From Micromonospora coxensis (GTDB taxonomy: Bacteria; Actinomycetota; Actinomycetes; Mycobacteriales; Micromonosporaceae): a stretch of 64,000 nt of DNA. Of the stretch, positions 8,537 to 15,567 are shown in pieces. Positions within the stretch are counted from its first letter, which is position 1. Every line of letters starts with the position of its first letter. Under the pieces are notes generated by a model. The model was not told the origin of the DNA. It made no database searches and saw nothing but the letters and a program-made list of their open reading frames with translations. The position numbers were made by a program, and so were the translations under genes. Location: assembly GCF_900090295.1 (NCBI RefSeq), contig NZ_LT607753.1, forward strand, positions 2,418,001-2,482,000, read 5' to 3'.

Positions 8537-8728
8537 ATGACCGTTACCGGGGTGCAGTTGCAGGAGTACCTGGCCGGGCTCGACTATCCGGTCTCCCGCG
8601 AGGACCTCATCCGGTGGGCCCAGGAGAACGGGGGCAGCACGGAACTGCTCCAGATGCTCCGGGCCCTGCCCGCCGAGCAGTTCAACGACCCGGCCGAGCT
8701 GCACGAGTCGCTGGCCACACTGGCCTGA
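8537..8728 (+). CDS. DUF2795 domain protein
   Basis: A 63-residue protein beginning MTVTGVQLQEYLAGLDYPVS. The pattern of an N-terminal helix, a turn with YP, then LIRWAQENGG and a C-terminal FNDPAELHESLA is the DUF2795 fold, a small helical domain found widely in Actinobacteria and often near stress genes. Its function is unknown. It is divergent from the esterase-like gene and ends 12 nt from the convergent molybdoenzyme gene. Confidence 0.88.
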   Translation: MTVTGVQLQEYLAGLDYPVSREDLIRWAQENGGSTELLQMLRALPAEQFNDPAELHESLATLA

Positions 8729-8740
8729 CGGGCCGCCGGA

Positions 8741-10489
8741 TCAGGTGACCGTCACGCTGACCGTGTGCCAGCCGGTCGCGCCGTCGGGGAAGGGCGGACG
8801 ACGCTGCTCCGGCTGCACCGCGCCGGTGCCGTCGGTGGCGCGTACTCGCAGGCTGTGCCCGCCCGGGGTGGCCGGCCAGGCGTACCGCCACTGGACCCAG
8901 GTGTCGGTGGAGGCGGTGGGGAGCAGCTCGGCGGGCCGCCAGTCGCCACCGTCCACGGACACCTCCACGGCGGCGATGCCCCGGTGCTGCGCCCAGGCCA
9001 CCCCGGCGACCACCACCCGGCCGGCGTCCAGCCGGGCGAACGGCGTCGGCCGGTCGATCCGGGAGGCCGTCTTCACCGGTGCCCGCCGGGCCCAGCCCCG
9101 CCGCACCCAGTACGCATCGAACGCGTCGAAGGTGGACACCTCCAGCTCGACCACCCACTTGCAGGAGCCGGCGTACCCGTAGACGCCGGGGGTGAGCATC
9201 CGCACCGGGAAGCCGTGGGTGAAGGGCAGCGGCTCGCCGTTCATGCCGACCGCCAGCATCGCGTCCCGCCCGTCGAGCAGGGTGTCCAGCGGCGTGCCGA
9301 TCGTCATCCCCTCCTGCGAACGGGCGACGAGCTGATCCGCGCCGGCACGCACGCCGGCCTCGCGCAGCAGCGGGGCGAGCGGCGCGCCGAGCCACCGGGC
9401 GGTGCCGACGTACGGGCCGCCGACCTCGCTGGAGACACAGCTCAACGTGATGTCCCGCTCCACCAGCCCCCGGTCGAGCAGGGCGGCGAAGTCCAGCTCC
9501 ACCGGCCGGTCGACCATCCCGTGCAGCCGCAGCCGCCAGGCGTCGGCGTCGAGGCGGGGCACGGTCAGCGCGGTGTCGACCCGGTAGAAGTCGGCGTTGC
9601 GGGTGTGGAAACCGGGGGCCGTGCCGGGCGGCAGCGGCGTCGCCCGGCTCACCGGGGCGGGCAGCCGGACGGCCGCCCGGGACCGGGCCGCGTCGACCGC
9701 TCCCTCCCGGCGCAGCAGCACCGCGCCGCTACCGGCCAGCACGGTCCCCGCCGCCACCGCGACGCCGTTGCGCACCACATCCCGCCGGGTCGGCCCGCCC
9801 GGGCCGGCAACGCCGCCGGGATCCGACGCCGACGATCCGGCCGGCAGCCTCGTCGACACCGGCGACCCGGCCGGTACCGGCGCACCGGACGAAAGCTGCG
9901 CGGACGCCGACGACCCGGCCGGGAGCGGCACCGGCACCGGAGTCCCCTCCGGTTGCGGCTCGGACGCCGACGACCCGGCCGGGAGCGGCGGCGACGCCCC
10001 CTCCGGTGTGCCGGCGGCCGGTGGGGCCGGGGTCCGGACCGCCGTCCCGGTGCGCGGCGACCGGCCGATCCCCGGCAGCGGCACGACGCGCAGCAGGACG
10101 GCGGCCGCCGCCGCGCCGGCCAGCGCCGGCAGGGCGTCCACCGGCCGGGCGTCGGGGCGGGTCAGCGCGGCGAGCGCGCCGGCTGCGCCGAGCACCGCCG
10201 GGCCGAGCAGCCCGAGCAGCGGACGCCGCCGGGACAGCACCCCGGTGGCGGCGGCCAGCAGTGCCAGCGCCAGCCCGATCCCGCCGATCAGCAACGGCTT
10301 GTCGTACGTGCCGAAGGTGCGGACGGCGAACTCCTTGACCGGGGTCGGCGCCCCGTCGACGACGGCGGCGCCGACCGCGACGATCGGTGCGGCCTGCGGC
10401 CGGACGGCCGTGGCGAGCAGTTCCGCGAGCGCCACCCCGGCGGCGGCGGCCAGCAGTCCCGATCCGGCCGGTACGAGGACACGACGCAC
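8741..10489 (-). CDS. Membrane-anchored molybdopterin-dependent oxidoreductase (sulfite-oxidase/YedY fold)
   Basis: A 582-residue protein. Residues 1-150 hold about four membrane helices, 150-235 a low-complexity Pro/Ser/Ala linker, then a fifth hydrophobic segment after RRDVVRNG, then the SUOX catalytic fold from about residue 290 with the Mo-ligand cysteine in LSCVSSEVGG, and a C-terminal Mo-co dimerization domain (SVDGGDWRPAELL). The substrate is unknown; bacterial relatives include methionine-sulfoxide reductases and sulfite or nitrate reductases. GTG 10489 is chosen over GTG 10507 because AGAGGAGG sits 6 nt before it. It follows the fasciclin gene by 35 nt and so belongs to the putative SigK transcript. 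Confidence 0.88.
   Translation of the reverse strand: MRRVLVPAGSGLLAAAAGVALAELLATAVRPQAAPIVAVGAAVVDGAPTPVKEFAVRTFGTYDKPLLIGGIGLALALLAAATGVLSRRRPLLGLLGPAVLGAAGALAALTRPDARPVDALPALAGAAAAAVLLRVVPLPGIGRSPRTGTAVRTPAPPAAGTPEGASPPLPAGSSASEPQPEGTPVPVPLPAGSSASAQLSSGAPVPAGSPVSTRLPAGSSASDPGGVAGPGGPTRRDVVRNGVAVAAGTVLAGSGAVLLRREGAVDAARSRAAVRLPAPVSRATPLPPGTAPGFHTRNADFYRVDTALTVPRLDADAWRLRLHGMVDRPVELDFAALLDRGLVERDITLSCVSSEVGGPYVGTARWLGAPLAPLLREAGVRAGADQLVARSQEGMTIGTPLDTLLDGRDAMLAVGMNGEPLPFTHGFPVRMLTPGVYGYAGSCKWVVELEVSTFDAFDAYWVRRGWARRAPVKTASRIDRPTPFARLDAGRVVVAGVAWAQHRGIAAVEVSVDGGDWRPAELLPTASTDTWVQWRYAWPATPGGHSLRVRATDGTGAVQPEQRRPPFPDGATGWHTVSVTVT
9901..9989. repeat. Direct repeats in the linker of the molybdoenzyme
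   Basis: A 29-nt segment at 9901-9929 recurs exactly at 9961-9989, and partial copies occur upstream near 9831. In the protein this gives repeated PAGSSAS units within the flexible linker between the membrane helices and the catalytic domain. Such linkers often vary in length between strains. Confidence 0.8.
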
Positions 10490-10524
10490 GGTGGACCTCC
10501 TCTCCACGGCTCGTCCGGCGGCGG

Positions 10525-11163
10525 TCAGGACTTCGGCATCAGGACCGAGTCGACGATGTAGACGGTCGCGTTGGCGGTCTGCACGTTGCCGCAGACCACC
10601 ATGGAGTTGCCGTTGACGGTGAACTCCGTGCCGCTGCCGCCGACCATCACCTCGCCGCCCTGGAGCGTCTTGTGGGTGCCGGCGAGCTGCGCCGGGGCGA
10701 GCCGGCCGGAGACCACGTGGTAGGTCAGCACGTCGGTGAGCGTCTTCTTGTCGGCGAGCACCTTGTCCAGGTCGGCCTTCGGGATCTTGCCGAACGCGTC
10801 GTTGGTCGGGGCGAAGACGGTGACGCCCTGGGCGCTGTTGAGCGAGTCGACCAGGTCGGCCTGCTTGACCGCGCCGACCAGGGTGCTCAGCAGCGGGTTG
10901 CCGGAGGCGGCGGTGGCGACCGGCACCTTCGCCATCGCCGCGAAGCTGCCCGGGTTCGACGCGTCGGTCGGCACACCCGCGCAGCCGGGGCCGAACTGAC
11001 CGTCGGCCATGGCCGGGGCGGTGCTGGCCGGGGCGCTGCTGGGCATCGGGGCGCTGGTGGCCGGAGCGGCGGCACCGGTGTCCTCGCTGTCGCCACCGCA
11101 GGCGGCGAGGCCCAGGGCGACGGTGGCGGCGAACGCGACGGCGGTGAACTTCGTGGGGCGCAT
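10525..11163 (-). CDS. Fasciclin (FAS1) domain lipoprotein, MPT70/MPT83-like
   Basis: A 212-residue exported lipoprotein. The signal peptide ends in the lipobox LAACGG (Cys about 22), followed by an Ala/Pro-rich tether and one FAS1 domain (about residues 75-210) with VFAPTNDAFGKI and LTYHVVSGRLAP, the H1 and H2 motifs of the fold. In Mycobacterium the homologous MPT83/MPB83 lipoprotein and its secreted sister MPT70 are made under SigK. Here the gene follows rskA by 95 nt, has its own SigK-type promoter (11207-11233) and precedes the molybdoenzyme. The ATG has GGAGGG 9 nt upstream. Adhesion or envelope sensing is inferred from the fold. Confidence 0.92.
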   Translation of the reverse strand: MRPTKFTAVAFAATVALGLAACGGDSEDTGAAAPATSAPMPSSAPASTAPAMADGQFGPGCAGVPTDASNPGSFAAMAKVPVATAASGNPLLSTLVGAVKQADLVDSLNSAQGVTVFAPTNDAFGKIPKADLDKVLADKKTLTDVLTYHVVSGRLAPAQLAGTHKTLQGGEVMVGGSGTEFTVNGNSMVVCGNVQTANATVYIVDSVLMPKS

Positions 11164-11206
11164 CGGGTGAATCCCTCCATCGGGTGAAACCTGCTGTCTG
11201 AGAGGG

Positions 11207-11233
11207 ATTCGTCGCCCGGACCCGACCGGATGG
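11207..11233 (-). promoter_or_regulatory. Predicted SigK promoter for the fasciclin-molybdoenzyme genes
   Basis: Read on the minus strand, CCATCC (11233-11228) and ACGAAT (11212-11207) are separated by 15 nt. These resemble the SigK elements CCATCC and CCGAAT described for Mycobacterium tuberculosis. The expected 5' leader is about 37 nt. The same architecture, including the flanking GGATCCG, occurs upstream of sigK itself. Confidence 0.75.
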
Positions 11234-11258
11234 GTCGGATCCGGGAAAAATTGGCCGA

Positions 11259-11996
11259 TCAGGTCAGGACCAACGCCACCAGGGGCGTCATCGTCGGCTG
11301 CGCCGAGCCCCCGGCCGGCTCCTCGGTCACCCCGAACAGGCCCTTGCCGCGTACCCCGCCGACCAGCACGGTCCCCGCGCCCTGGCCGGCCGGGAGGACA
11401 CCGGCCGAGGTGGCGGTGGCGCCCTCGATCAGCCAGAGCTGGTAGGCCCGGCCGGCCGCCGGGGCGGTCAACCCGTCGAGCAGCGCCACGCCCTCGTCAC
11501 GGGCGGCGGAGGCCACCAGGGTGACCCGGCCACCGGCCGGGACCGCCCCGGTGCGGACCACCGCGTCCGGGGCGGCGAGCACCGCCCGTACCCGCTCCGT
11601 CTCGCCCCGGGCCGACACCGCCGCCTCGCGCGCGTCGCGTACCCGCTGCTCCTGGACCATCCAGGTGGCCGCGCCCGCGCCGCCGGCCAGGGCCACGGCG
11701 GCGGCTGCGGCGGTCAACCGGCGCCGCCACCGGCCGCGCGCCGCCGGCCCGTCCCGGCCCGCCCGGCCGGGGCGTTCCTGCGGGGTACGCCGGATCTCCG
11801 CCAGCACCGCGTCGCGCAGCCTCGGCGGCGGTACGGACCAGGTCGGGTCGGCGAGCCGGGCGGCCGCCTCGCGCAGTTCGGCCACCTCCAGCGCGCAGGT
11901 CTCGCAGGCGTCGAGGTGCCGGACGAACGCGGCCCGCTCGACGTCGTCGACCGCGTCGAGCACGTACGCGCCGGCCAGCGCGTGGATGTCGGTCAT
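11259..11996 (-). CDS. rskA: Anti-sigma-K factor RskA-like membrane protein
   Basis: A 245-residue protein. The N-terminal cytoplasmic domain (residues 1-60) carries H27-x3-C31-x2-C34, the ZAS-type HxxxCxxC. One membrane helix lies at about 95-115 and a periplasmic RskA domain at about 120-245 (GRVTLVASAARDEGVALLDGL). It should sequester SigK at the membrane until regulated proteolysis releases it. ATG 11996 overlaps the sigK stop in ATGA, implying coupled translation and stoichiometric synthesis. Reading further upstream gives only out-of-family sequence, so this start is firm. Confidence 0.92.
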   Translation of the reverse strand: MTDIHALAGAYVLDAVDDVERAAFVRHLDACETCALEVAELREAAARLADPTWSVPPPRLRDAVLAEIRRTPQERPGRAGRDGPAARGRWRRRLTAAAAAVALAGGAGAATWMVQEQRVRDAREAAVSARGETERVRAVLAAPDAVVRTGAVPAGGRVTLVASAARDEGVALLDGLTAPAAGRAYQLWLIEGATATSAGVLPAGQGAGTVLVGGVRGKGLFGVTEEPAGGSAQPTMTPLVALVLT

Positions 11997-12631
11997 CGGC
12001 CCAGCTCCACTCCGAGGCAGTCGCGCAGACGGATCAGCCCGTCGCGCATCCGGGTCTTGACGGTCGGCAGGGCGGTGTCGAGCAGGCCGGCGACCTCCCG
12101 GTAGCTGTGCCCGCCGTAGTAGGCCAGCGTGATCGCCTCCCGCTGCACCTGGGTCAGCTCGGTGAGGCAGCGGCGCACCTGCTGGCGTTCCAGCCGCGCC
12201 GCCGCCTCCTCGGCCACCTCGTCGTACGGCGTCTCGCCGGAGCCCGCGGCGACCCTGCGGACCCGCTCGGCGCCGGCCTGCTCGGAGCGGACCCGGTCCA
12301 CCGCGCGCCGGTGCGCGATGGTGAAGACCCAGGCGGTGGCGGAGCCCCGGGCCGGGTCGAAGCGGGCGGCGGTGCGCCACACCTCGACCAGTACCTCCTG
12401 GGTCACCTCCTCGGCCTGCGCCGGATCGCGCAGCACCCGCCGCACCAGCCCGTGCACCCGGGGCGAGACGAGCGCGTACAGCCGCTCGAAGGCCGCCTCG
12501 TCGCCGCGGGCGACCGCGCGCAGCAGGTCGTCGGCCTCGGCGCGCGGGTCCGGCACGTCGGGGACCGCCCGCAGTCGGGGCCCGCCCTCGGGCGGTGGGG
12601 TGCGGTCACCGTCGATGTCGCCGTGGGTCAT
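11993..12631 (-). CDS. sigK: ECF sigma factor SigK
   Basis: A 212-residue ECF sigma factor. Region 2 spans about residues 35-105 (FERLYALVSPRVHGLVRRVL, then AEEVTQEVLVEVWRTAARFD) and region 4 about 145-205 (REAITLAYYGGHSYREVAGLL). The order sigma factor, HxxxCxxC anti-sigma, fasciclin lipoprotein identifies it as the SigK branch. ATG 12631 is preferred to GTG 12676 because GGAGGG precedes it and because the predicted -10 (12680-12675) would overlap the alternative start. The 5' end overlaps the erm stop by 26 nt. Autoregulation is predicted from the promoter at 12675-12701. Confidence 0.93.
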   Translation of the reverse strand: MTHGDIDGDRTPPPEGGPRLRAVPDVPDPRAEADDLLRAVARGDEAAFERLYALVSPRVHGLVRRVLRDPAQAEEVTQEVLVEVWRTAARFDPARGSATAWVFTIAHRRAVDRVRSEQAGAERVRRVAAGSGETPYDEVAEEAAARLERQQVRRCLTELTQVQREAITLAYYGGHSYREVAGLLDTALPTVKTRMRDGLIRLRDCLGVELGR

Positions 12632-13505
12632 CCGGCCCCGCCCTCCGTCCGCTCCTGCTGCCAGCACGGTAGGCATTCGGCGCGGACGGCGGACCGGATG
12701 GGTGCGGATCCACCGCGTGCAGCAGGCGGAACAGGACCAGCCACTGCTCCGGCCAGACCAGCCCGACCGGCGTCGCCGGGTCCAGCCGGGCGGCCCGCAG
12801 CGCCCCGTCGACCCGGGCCCGCCGATGCGCCGTGCGCAGCGAGGCCGCCAGCGAGCCGCCGGCGCCGCCGAAGCCCAGCTCCACCATCCTCCGGTACGCC
12901 GGCAGCGCCGCCGGGGGCAGCAACGGCTCGGTCCGGCGCTCGACGCGCAGGATCCCGCCGTCCACCCCCGGCACCGGACGGAACGCGCCGCGGGGCACCC
13001 GCCCGGCCAGCCGCCAGTGGTGCTCCGGCCAGGTGAGGACGGTCAGCCGGCTCCACCGGCCGTGGTCGCCGCTGCGCTTGCGGGCGTACTCCAGCTGGGT
13101 GAGCAGGGTGGCCGCCCGCAGGCCGGGCGCGGCCAGGCACCAGCGGACCACCGCGGCGGTCAGCGACCACGGAATGTTCCCGACGACGTGGAACGGCTCG
13201 TCGGGCGGGACGGAGGCGAGGAAGTCCACCTGTCGGTGGGTGACCCGGGGCAGCCGCGCGCAGACCGCGGCGAGGTCCGGCGCGACGGTCGGGTCCACCT
13301 CGTACGCGACCAGCCGGCCGCAGCGGGTGGCGAGCGGGCGGGTCAGCCGTCCTCGCCCGGCCCCCACCTCCAGCACCAGGTCGTCGGGGGTGAGTCGGGC
13401 CGCCTGGACCAGCCGTGCGACGGCGGCCGGGTCGACGAGGAAGTTCTGGGACAGCACGCGACGGGACCGGTCACGTGCGGTGGTACGGGTTCGGCGGGGC
13501 GCCAC
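12606..13505 (-). CDS. erm: 23S rRNA adenine-N6 methyltransferase, Erm family
   Basis: A 299-residue methyltransferase that would methylate A2058 of 23S rRNA and give MLS-B resistance. Motifs are SQNFLVD (19-25), the SAM loop VLEVGAGRGRL (44-54), YEVDP, and the catalytic NIPW (110-113), followed by LLTQLEYARKRSG as in actinomycete Erm proteins. The NIPW signature separates it from KsgA, which has NLPY. The GTG start has AGGA 8 nt upstream. The last 30 or so codons (from about residue 267) read through the sigK promoter and leader and look unlike conserved Erm sequence. A structured leader lies upstream. The class number cannot be assigned by eye. Confidence 0.92.
   Translation of the reverse strand: MAPRRTRTTARDRSRRVLSQNFLVDPAAVARLVQAARLTPDDLVLEVGAGRGRLTRPLATRCGRLVAYEVDPTVAPDLAAVCARLPRVTHRQVDFLASVPPDEPFHVVGNIPWSLTAAVVRWCLAAPGLRAATLLTQLEYARKRSGDHGRWSRLTVLTWPEHHWRLAGRVPRGAFRPVPGVDGGILRVERRTEPLLPPAALPAYRRMVELGFGGAGGSLAASLRTAHRRARVDGALRAARLDPATPVGLVWPEQWLVLFRLLHAVDPHPSGPPSAPNAYRAGSRSGRRAGPDDPRRHRR
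12675..12701 (-). promoter_or_regulatory. Predicted SigK promoter of sigK-rskA, inside erm
   Basis: On the minus strand CCATCC (12701-12696) and CCGAAT (12680-12675) are 15 nt apart, an exact match to both SigK hexamers known from mycobacteria. The flanking GGATCCGCACCCATCCGGTC is nearly the same as at the fasciclin promoter. It lies within the last codons of erm and predicts a leader of about 37 nt for sigK. Confidence 0.78.
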
Positions 13506-13520
13506 GAAATCGTCCTGTCT

Positions 13521-13571
13521 GTCGCCGGTCGGCGACGGTCCGGACAGGCGGCACGACGGCGGGCCTGTCCG
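13521..13571 (-). promoter_or_regulatory. Structured leader of erm (two hairpins before the ribosome site)
   Basis: Two inverted repeats precede the erm start: 13541-13549 with 13563-13571 (9 bp, CGGACAGGC/GCCTGTCCG, 13-nt loop) and 13521-13526 with 13531-13536 (6 bp, 4-nt loop). The GACAGG strand just before the erm start is complementary to CCTGTC in the first hairpin, so alternative pairing could mask the ribosome site. Erm genes are often controlled by antibiotic-responsive attenuation; no convincing leader peptide is seen here, only a possible 20-codon GTG frame at 13670-13608. Confidence 0.45.
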
Positions 13572-13650
13572 AGCGGATCGGGACTCGGACGACCCTGGAG
13601 ATCGGCGTCAGGACGCGGGCGCGCGAGGGCGACCGTCGGTTCGCGTCGGC

Positions 13651-13672
13651 GGGTGCAGAGCGCTCTGCACCC
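13651..13672. promoter_or_regulatory. 22-nt perfect palindrome upstream of erm
   Basis: The 22 bases at 13651-13672 equal their own reverse complement (GGGTGCAGAGC and its mirror). They lie about 150 nt upstream of the erm start. A palindrome this long with no spacer suits a dimeric repressor operator or a cruciform or attenuator better than a terminator. Part of it, CTGCACCC, recurs at 13712-13719. Confidence 0.5.
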
Positions 13673-13799
13673 GGTTACGCGACACCCCGGTCGAGGACCT
13701 GCCCGACGGTTCTGCACCCGGCTGCGCGATGCGGAGTCGGACGCCCCCGGCGAGCCGGCCGGGGTGGGCGAATACCCCGGTCCAGGGGCTGCCCGACGG
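13665..13799. repeat. Degenerate interspersed repeats in the erm upstream region
   Basis: Two 18-nt copies of CTGCACCCGGYTRCGCGA occur at 13665-13682 and 13712-13729, and a 26-nt element beginning ACCCCGGTC occurs at 13684-13709 and 13774-13799 with 3 mismatches. The interval 13506-14061 otherwise holds only the leader hairpins, the palindrome and the small frame at 13891-14010. Confidence 0.6.
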
Positions 13800-13890
13800 C
13801 GCGGTGCGACAGGGGCGGACGGCGGCACCGGATCGGTGCGCGACACACCGGCCGGCCCGGTGATCGGGCGGCGGGTGTACGCGGGTCAGG

Positions 13891-14010
13891 TCAGGCGCGG
13901 TGGGCGTCCCGGCCGGCCAGGGCCGGGCGCCGGACTCGCGGACGGGAGACCTGCAGGAGGCCCCACGTGGCCGGCGCGACGGCCACGTCGATCAGGGCAT
14001 GCGTGCACAT
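13891..14010 (-). CDS. Possible leaderless small ORF upstream of erm (39 aa)
   Basis: ATG 14010 opens a 39-codon frame beginning MCTHALIDVAVAPATWGLLQ and ending in an Arg-rich tail. A TAGGCT hexamer lies 7 nt before the ATG, the spacing of leaderless actinobacterial genes, and an in-frame stop overlaps that hexamer, so the start is forced. It could be an upstream coding leader for the erm transcript or a chance frame. No homology is recognised. Confidence 0.3.
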   Translation of the reverse strand: MCTHALIDVAVAPATWGLLQVSRPRVRRPALAGRDAHRA

Positions 14011-14061
14011 GGCGGCCAGCCTAGTGACCGACCCGTCGGCCGGCGACGCAATTTCCCGGCC

Positions 14062-14961
14062 TCAGAGGTCGAGGGTGCGCCCCGCCCGGCGGGCCGCCTC
14101 GGCGGCGGCCAGGATCTCCACCACCTCCCGACCGAAGCGCACGTCGCAGCGGTGGTCCCGGGTGCCCGCGTCGATCTCCTCGACGAGCTGGTCGATCGCC
14201 GTGCCGAACGCGGTCAGCGCGCTACCGTCGGCCGGCGGGACGGTTTCGGTGCCGTTCTCGCCGAAGAAGACGAAGTCGCGGGTCATCGCCGCGCGCGGCG
14301 CGTCCAGGGTGAGCGAGAGCGCGCTGGTCGCGCCGCCGTCGTGGGTGAGCAGCAGGTGCACCAGCCCGCTCGGCCCGTCCATCGCGGCGACCCGGGTCAC
14401 CCGGCCGAGCACCGGCAGGATGATCGACAGCGCGTGCGGGCCGATGTCCCAGAGGGCGCCGTGCTCGCGCCGCCACTGCGAGTCGCCGTACGGGTTGCCG
14501 GGCTGGTAGATCGAGGCGAACATGGTCGCCCGCGCGTGCTGCCAGCCGCCGGCCGCGGCGGTCGAGGCGAGGAAGCCGGTGATGTTCGGGTGGAACCGCT
14601 GGGTGAAGAAGACCACCGAGGCGACCCCGGACTGCTGCGCGGCGGCGACCAACCGGTCGGCGTCGGCGAGATTCAGCGCGAGGGGCTTGTCCAGCAGCAG
14701 GTGACGGCCGGCGATGGCGGCGCGTACGGCGATGTCGACCTGCACGTCCGGTGGGAGCGCCACCGCCACCGCGTCGCACGCGTCGAGCAGCGCGTCGACG
14801 TCGTCGTACGCCGGCACGCCGTGCCGATCGGCGAGCGCGGCGGCCCGCTCCGGGTTGCGCCCCCAGACCCCGACGAGGTCGGCGCGCGGGTGCGCGTCGA
14901 TCGCCGCGGCGTGCGTCTCCGCCGCCCAGTGGCCGGTGCCGAACAAACCGAACCGCAGCAC
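14062..14961 (-). CDS. Gfo/Idh/MocA family NAD(P)-dependent oxidoreductase
   Basis: A 299-residue dehydrogenase. The N-terminal Rossmann fold opens LRFGLFGTGHWAAETH with the G-x-G-x-x-A loop, and the catalytic strand reads LLLDKPLAL, the D/E-K-P motif of the family. The C-terminal alpha/beta domain has WDIGPHAL with the usual histidine. Members oxidise or reduce sugars, inositols or bile pigments; the substrate is not evident. The start is GTG 14961, with GGGGG 6 nt upstream. It stands alone: downstream is the erm leader region and upstream is the tandem repeat array. Confidence 0.9.
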   Translation of the reverse strand: MLRFGLFGTGHWAAETHAAAIDAHPRADLVGVWGRNPERAAALADRHGVPAYDDVDALLDACDAVAVALPPDVQVDIAVRAAIAGRHLLLDKPLALNLADADRLVAAAQQSGVASVVFFTQRFHPNITGFLASTAAAGGWQHARATMFASIYQPGNPYGDSQWRREHGALWDIGPHALSIILPVLGRVTRVAAMDGPSGLVHLLLTHDGGATSALSLTLDAPRAAMTRDFVFFGENGTETVPPADGSALTAFGTAIDQLVEEIDAGTRDHRCDVRFGREVVEILAAAEAARRAGRTLDL

Positions 14962-15080
14962 GAGGTACCCCCGGGTGTCGTCCCCCGCCGCGGCGACACC
15001 CGCGGCCGTGATCCACGCTAGTCGCCGGTCCGCCCCCGCGCAGCCGACGCGGCCGGGCCGGGTCGCCCGCGCCGGGTCAG

Positions 15081-15346
15081 GCCGGGCCAGGCCGGGCCGG
15101 GCCAGGCCGGGCCGGGCCAGGCCGGGCCGGGCCAGGCCGGGCCGGGCCGGGCCAGGCCGGGCCGGGTCAGCCCGGGCCCGGCCGGGTCAGCCCGGGCCCG
15201 GCCGGGTCAGCCCGGGCCCGGCCGGGTCAGCCCGGGCACGCTGTGCCCGGGCCGGGTCGGCCACGCTGGGCCGGGTCGGCCGGGCCGCGCCGGGCCGGGC
15301 CGGGCCGGGCTGGGCTGGGCCGGGCTGGGCCGGGCCGCGCCGGGTC
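15081..15346. repeat. GC-rich tandem array, 5-bp and 20-bp periods
   Basis: From 15081 the sequence is built from GCCGG/GGCCA pentamers. At 15161-15240 it becomes four copies of the 20-mer GCCGGGTCAGCCCGGGCCCG, the last with one change, and it degenerates further to about 15346. The interval 14962-15567 has no convincing gene. TAGGCT at 15536-15541 may be the -10 of the membrane protein gene at 15568. Confidence 0.9.
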
Positions 15347-15567
15347 GGCCGCGTCGACGGCAACCCTCGGACTGGTCCTAGGGGCGGGCTCGGCGCGGCT
15401 GGCTCGAACTGCTGGCGACCCGGCCACTGCGGCCAGGCCGAGCAGCACCGCGAGGAGCCGGGCGGCGCCGGGGGTGCCCGGCCGACACGTCGCTCGGGCA
15501 CCGACCGGGCCGACGGCGAGTACTACGACGGTTAGTAGGCTGTGCCGGTGACCGAGACCGGGACCGG

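Noticed and set aside
12606..13505. KsgA (16S rRNA dimethyladenosine transferase)
   Set aside because: The catalytic motif is NIPW rather than NLPY, and the SQNFLVD and LEYARKRSG segments are those of Erm proteins.
13343..13846. A 167-codon minus-strand frame overlapping the erm 5' end and its upstream region
   Set aside because: The composition is Pro/Arg/Ser-rich without motifs, it overlaps erm in another frame, and the repeats within it explain its openness.
15081..15346. Possible CRISPR array in the repeated region
   Set aside because: Units are 5-20 bp, directly abutting and GC-only, with no spacers of uniform length and no cas genes in the window.
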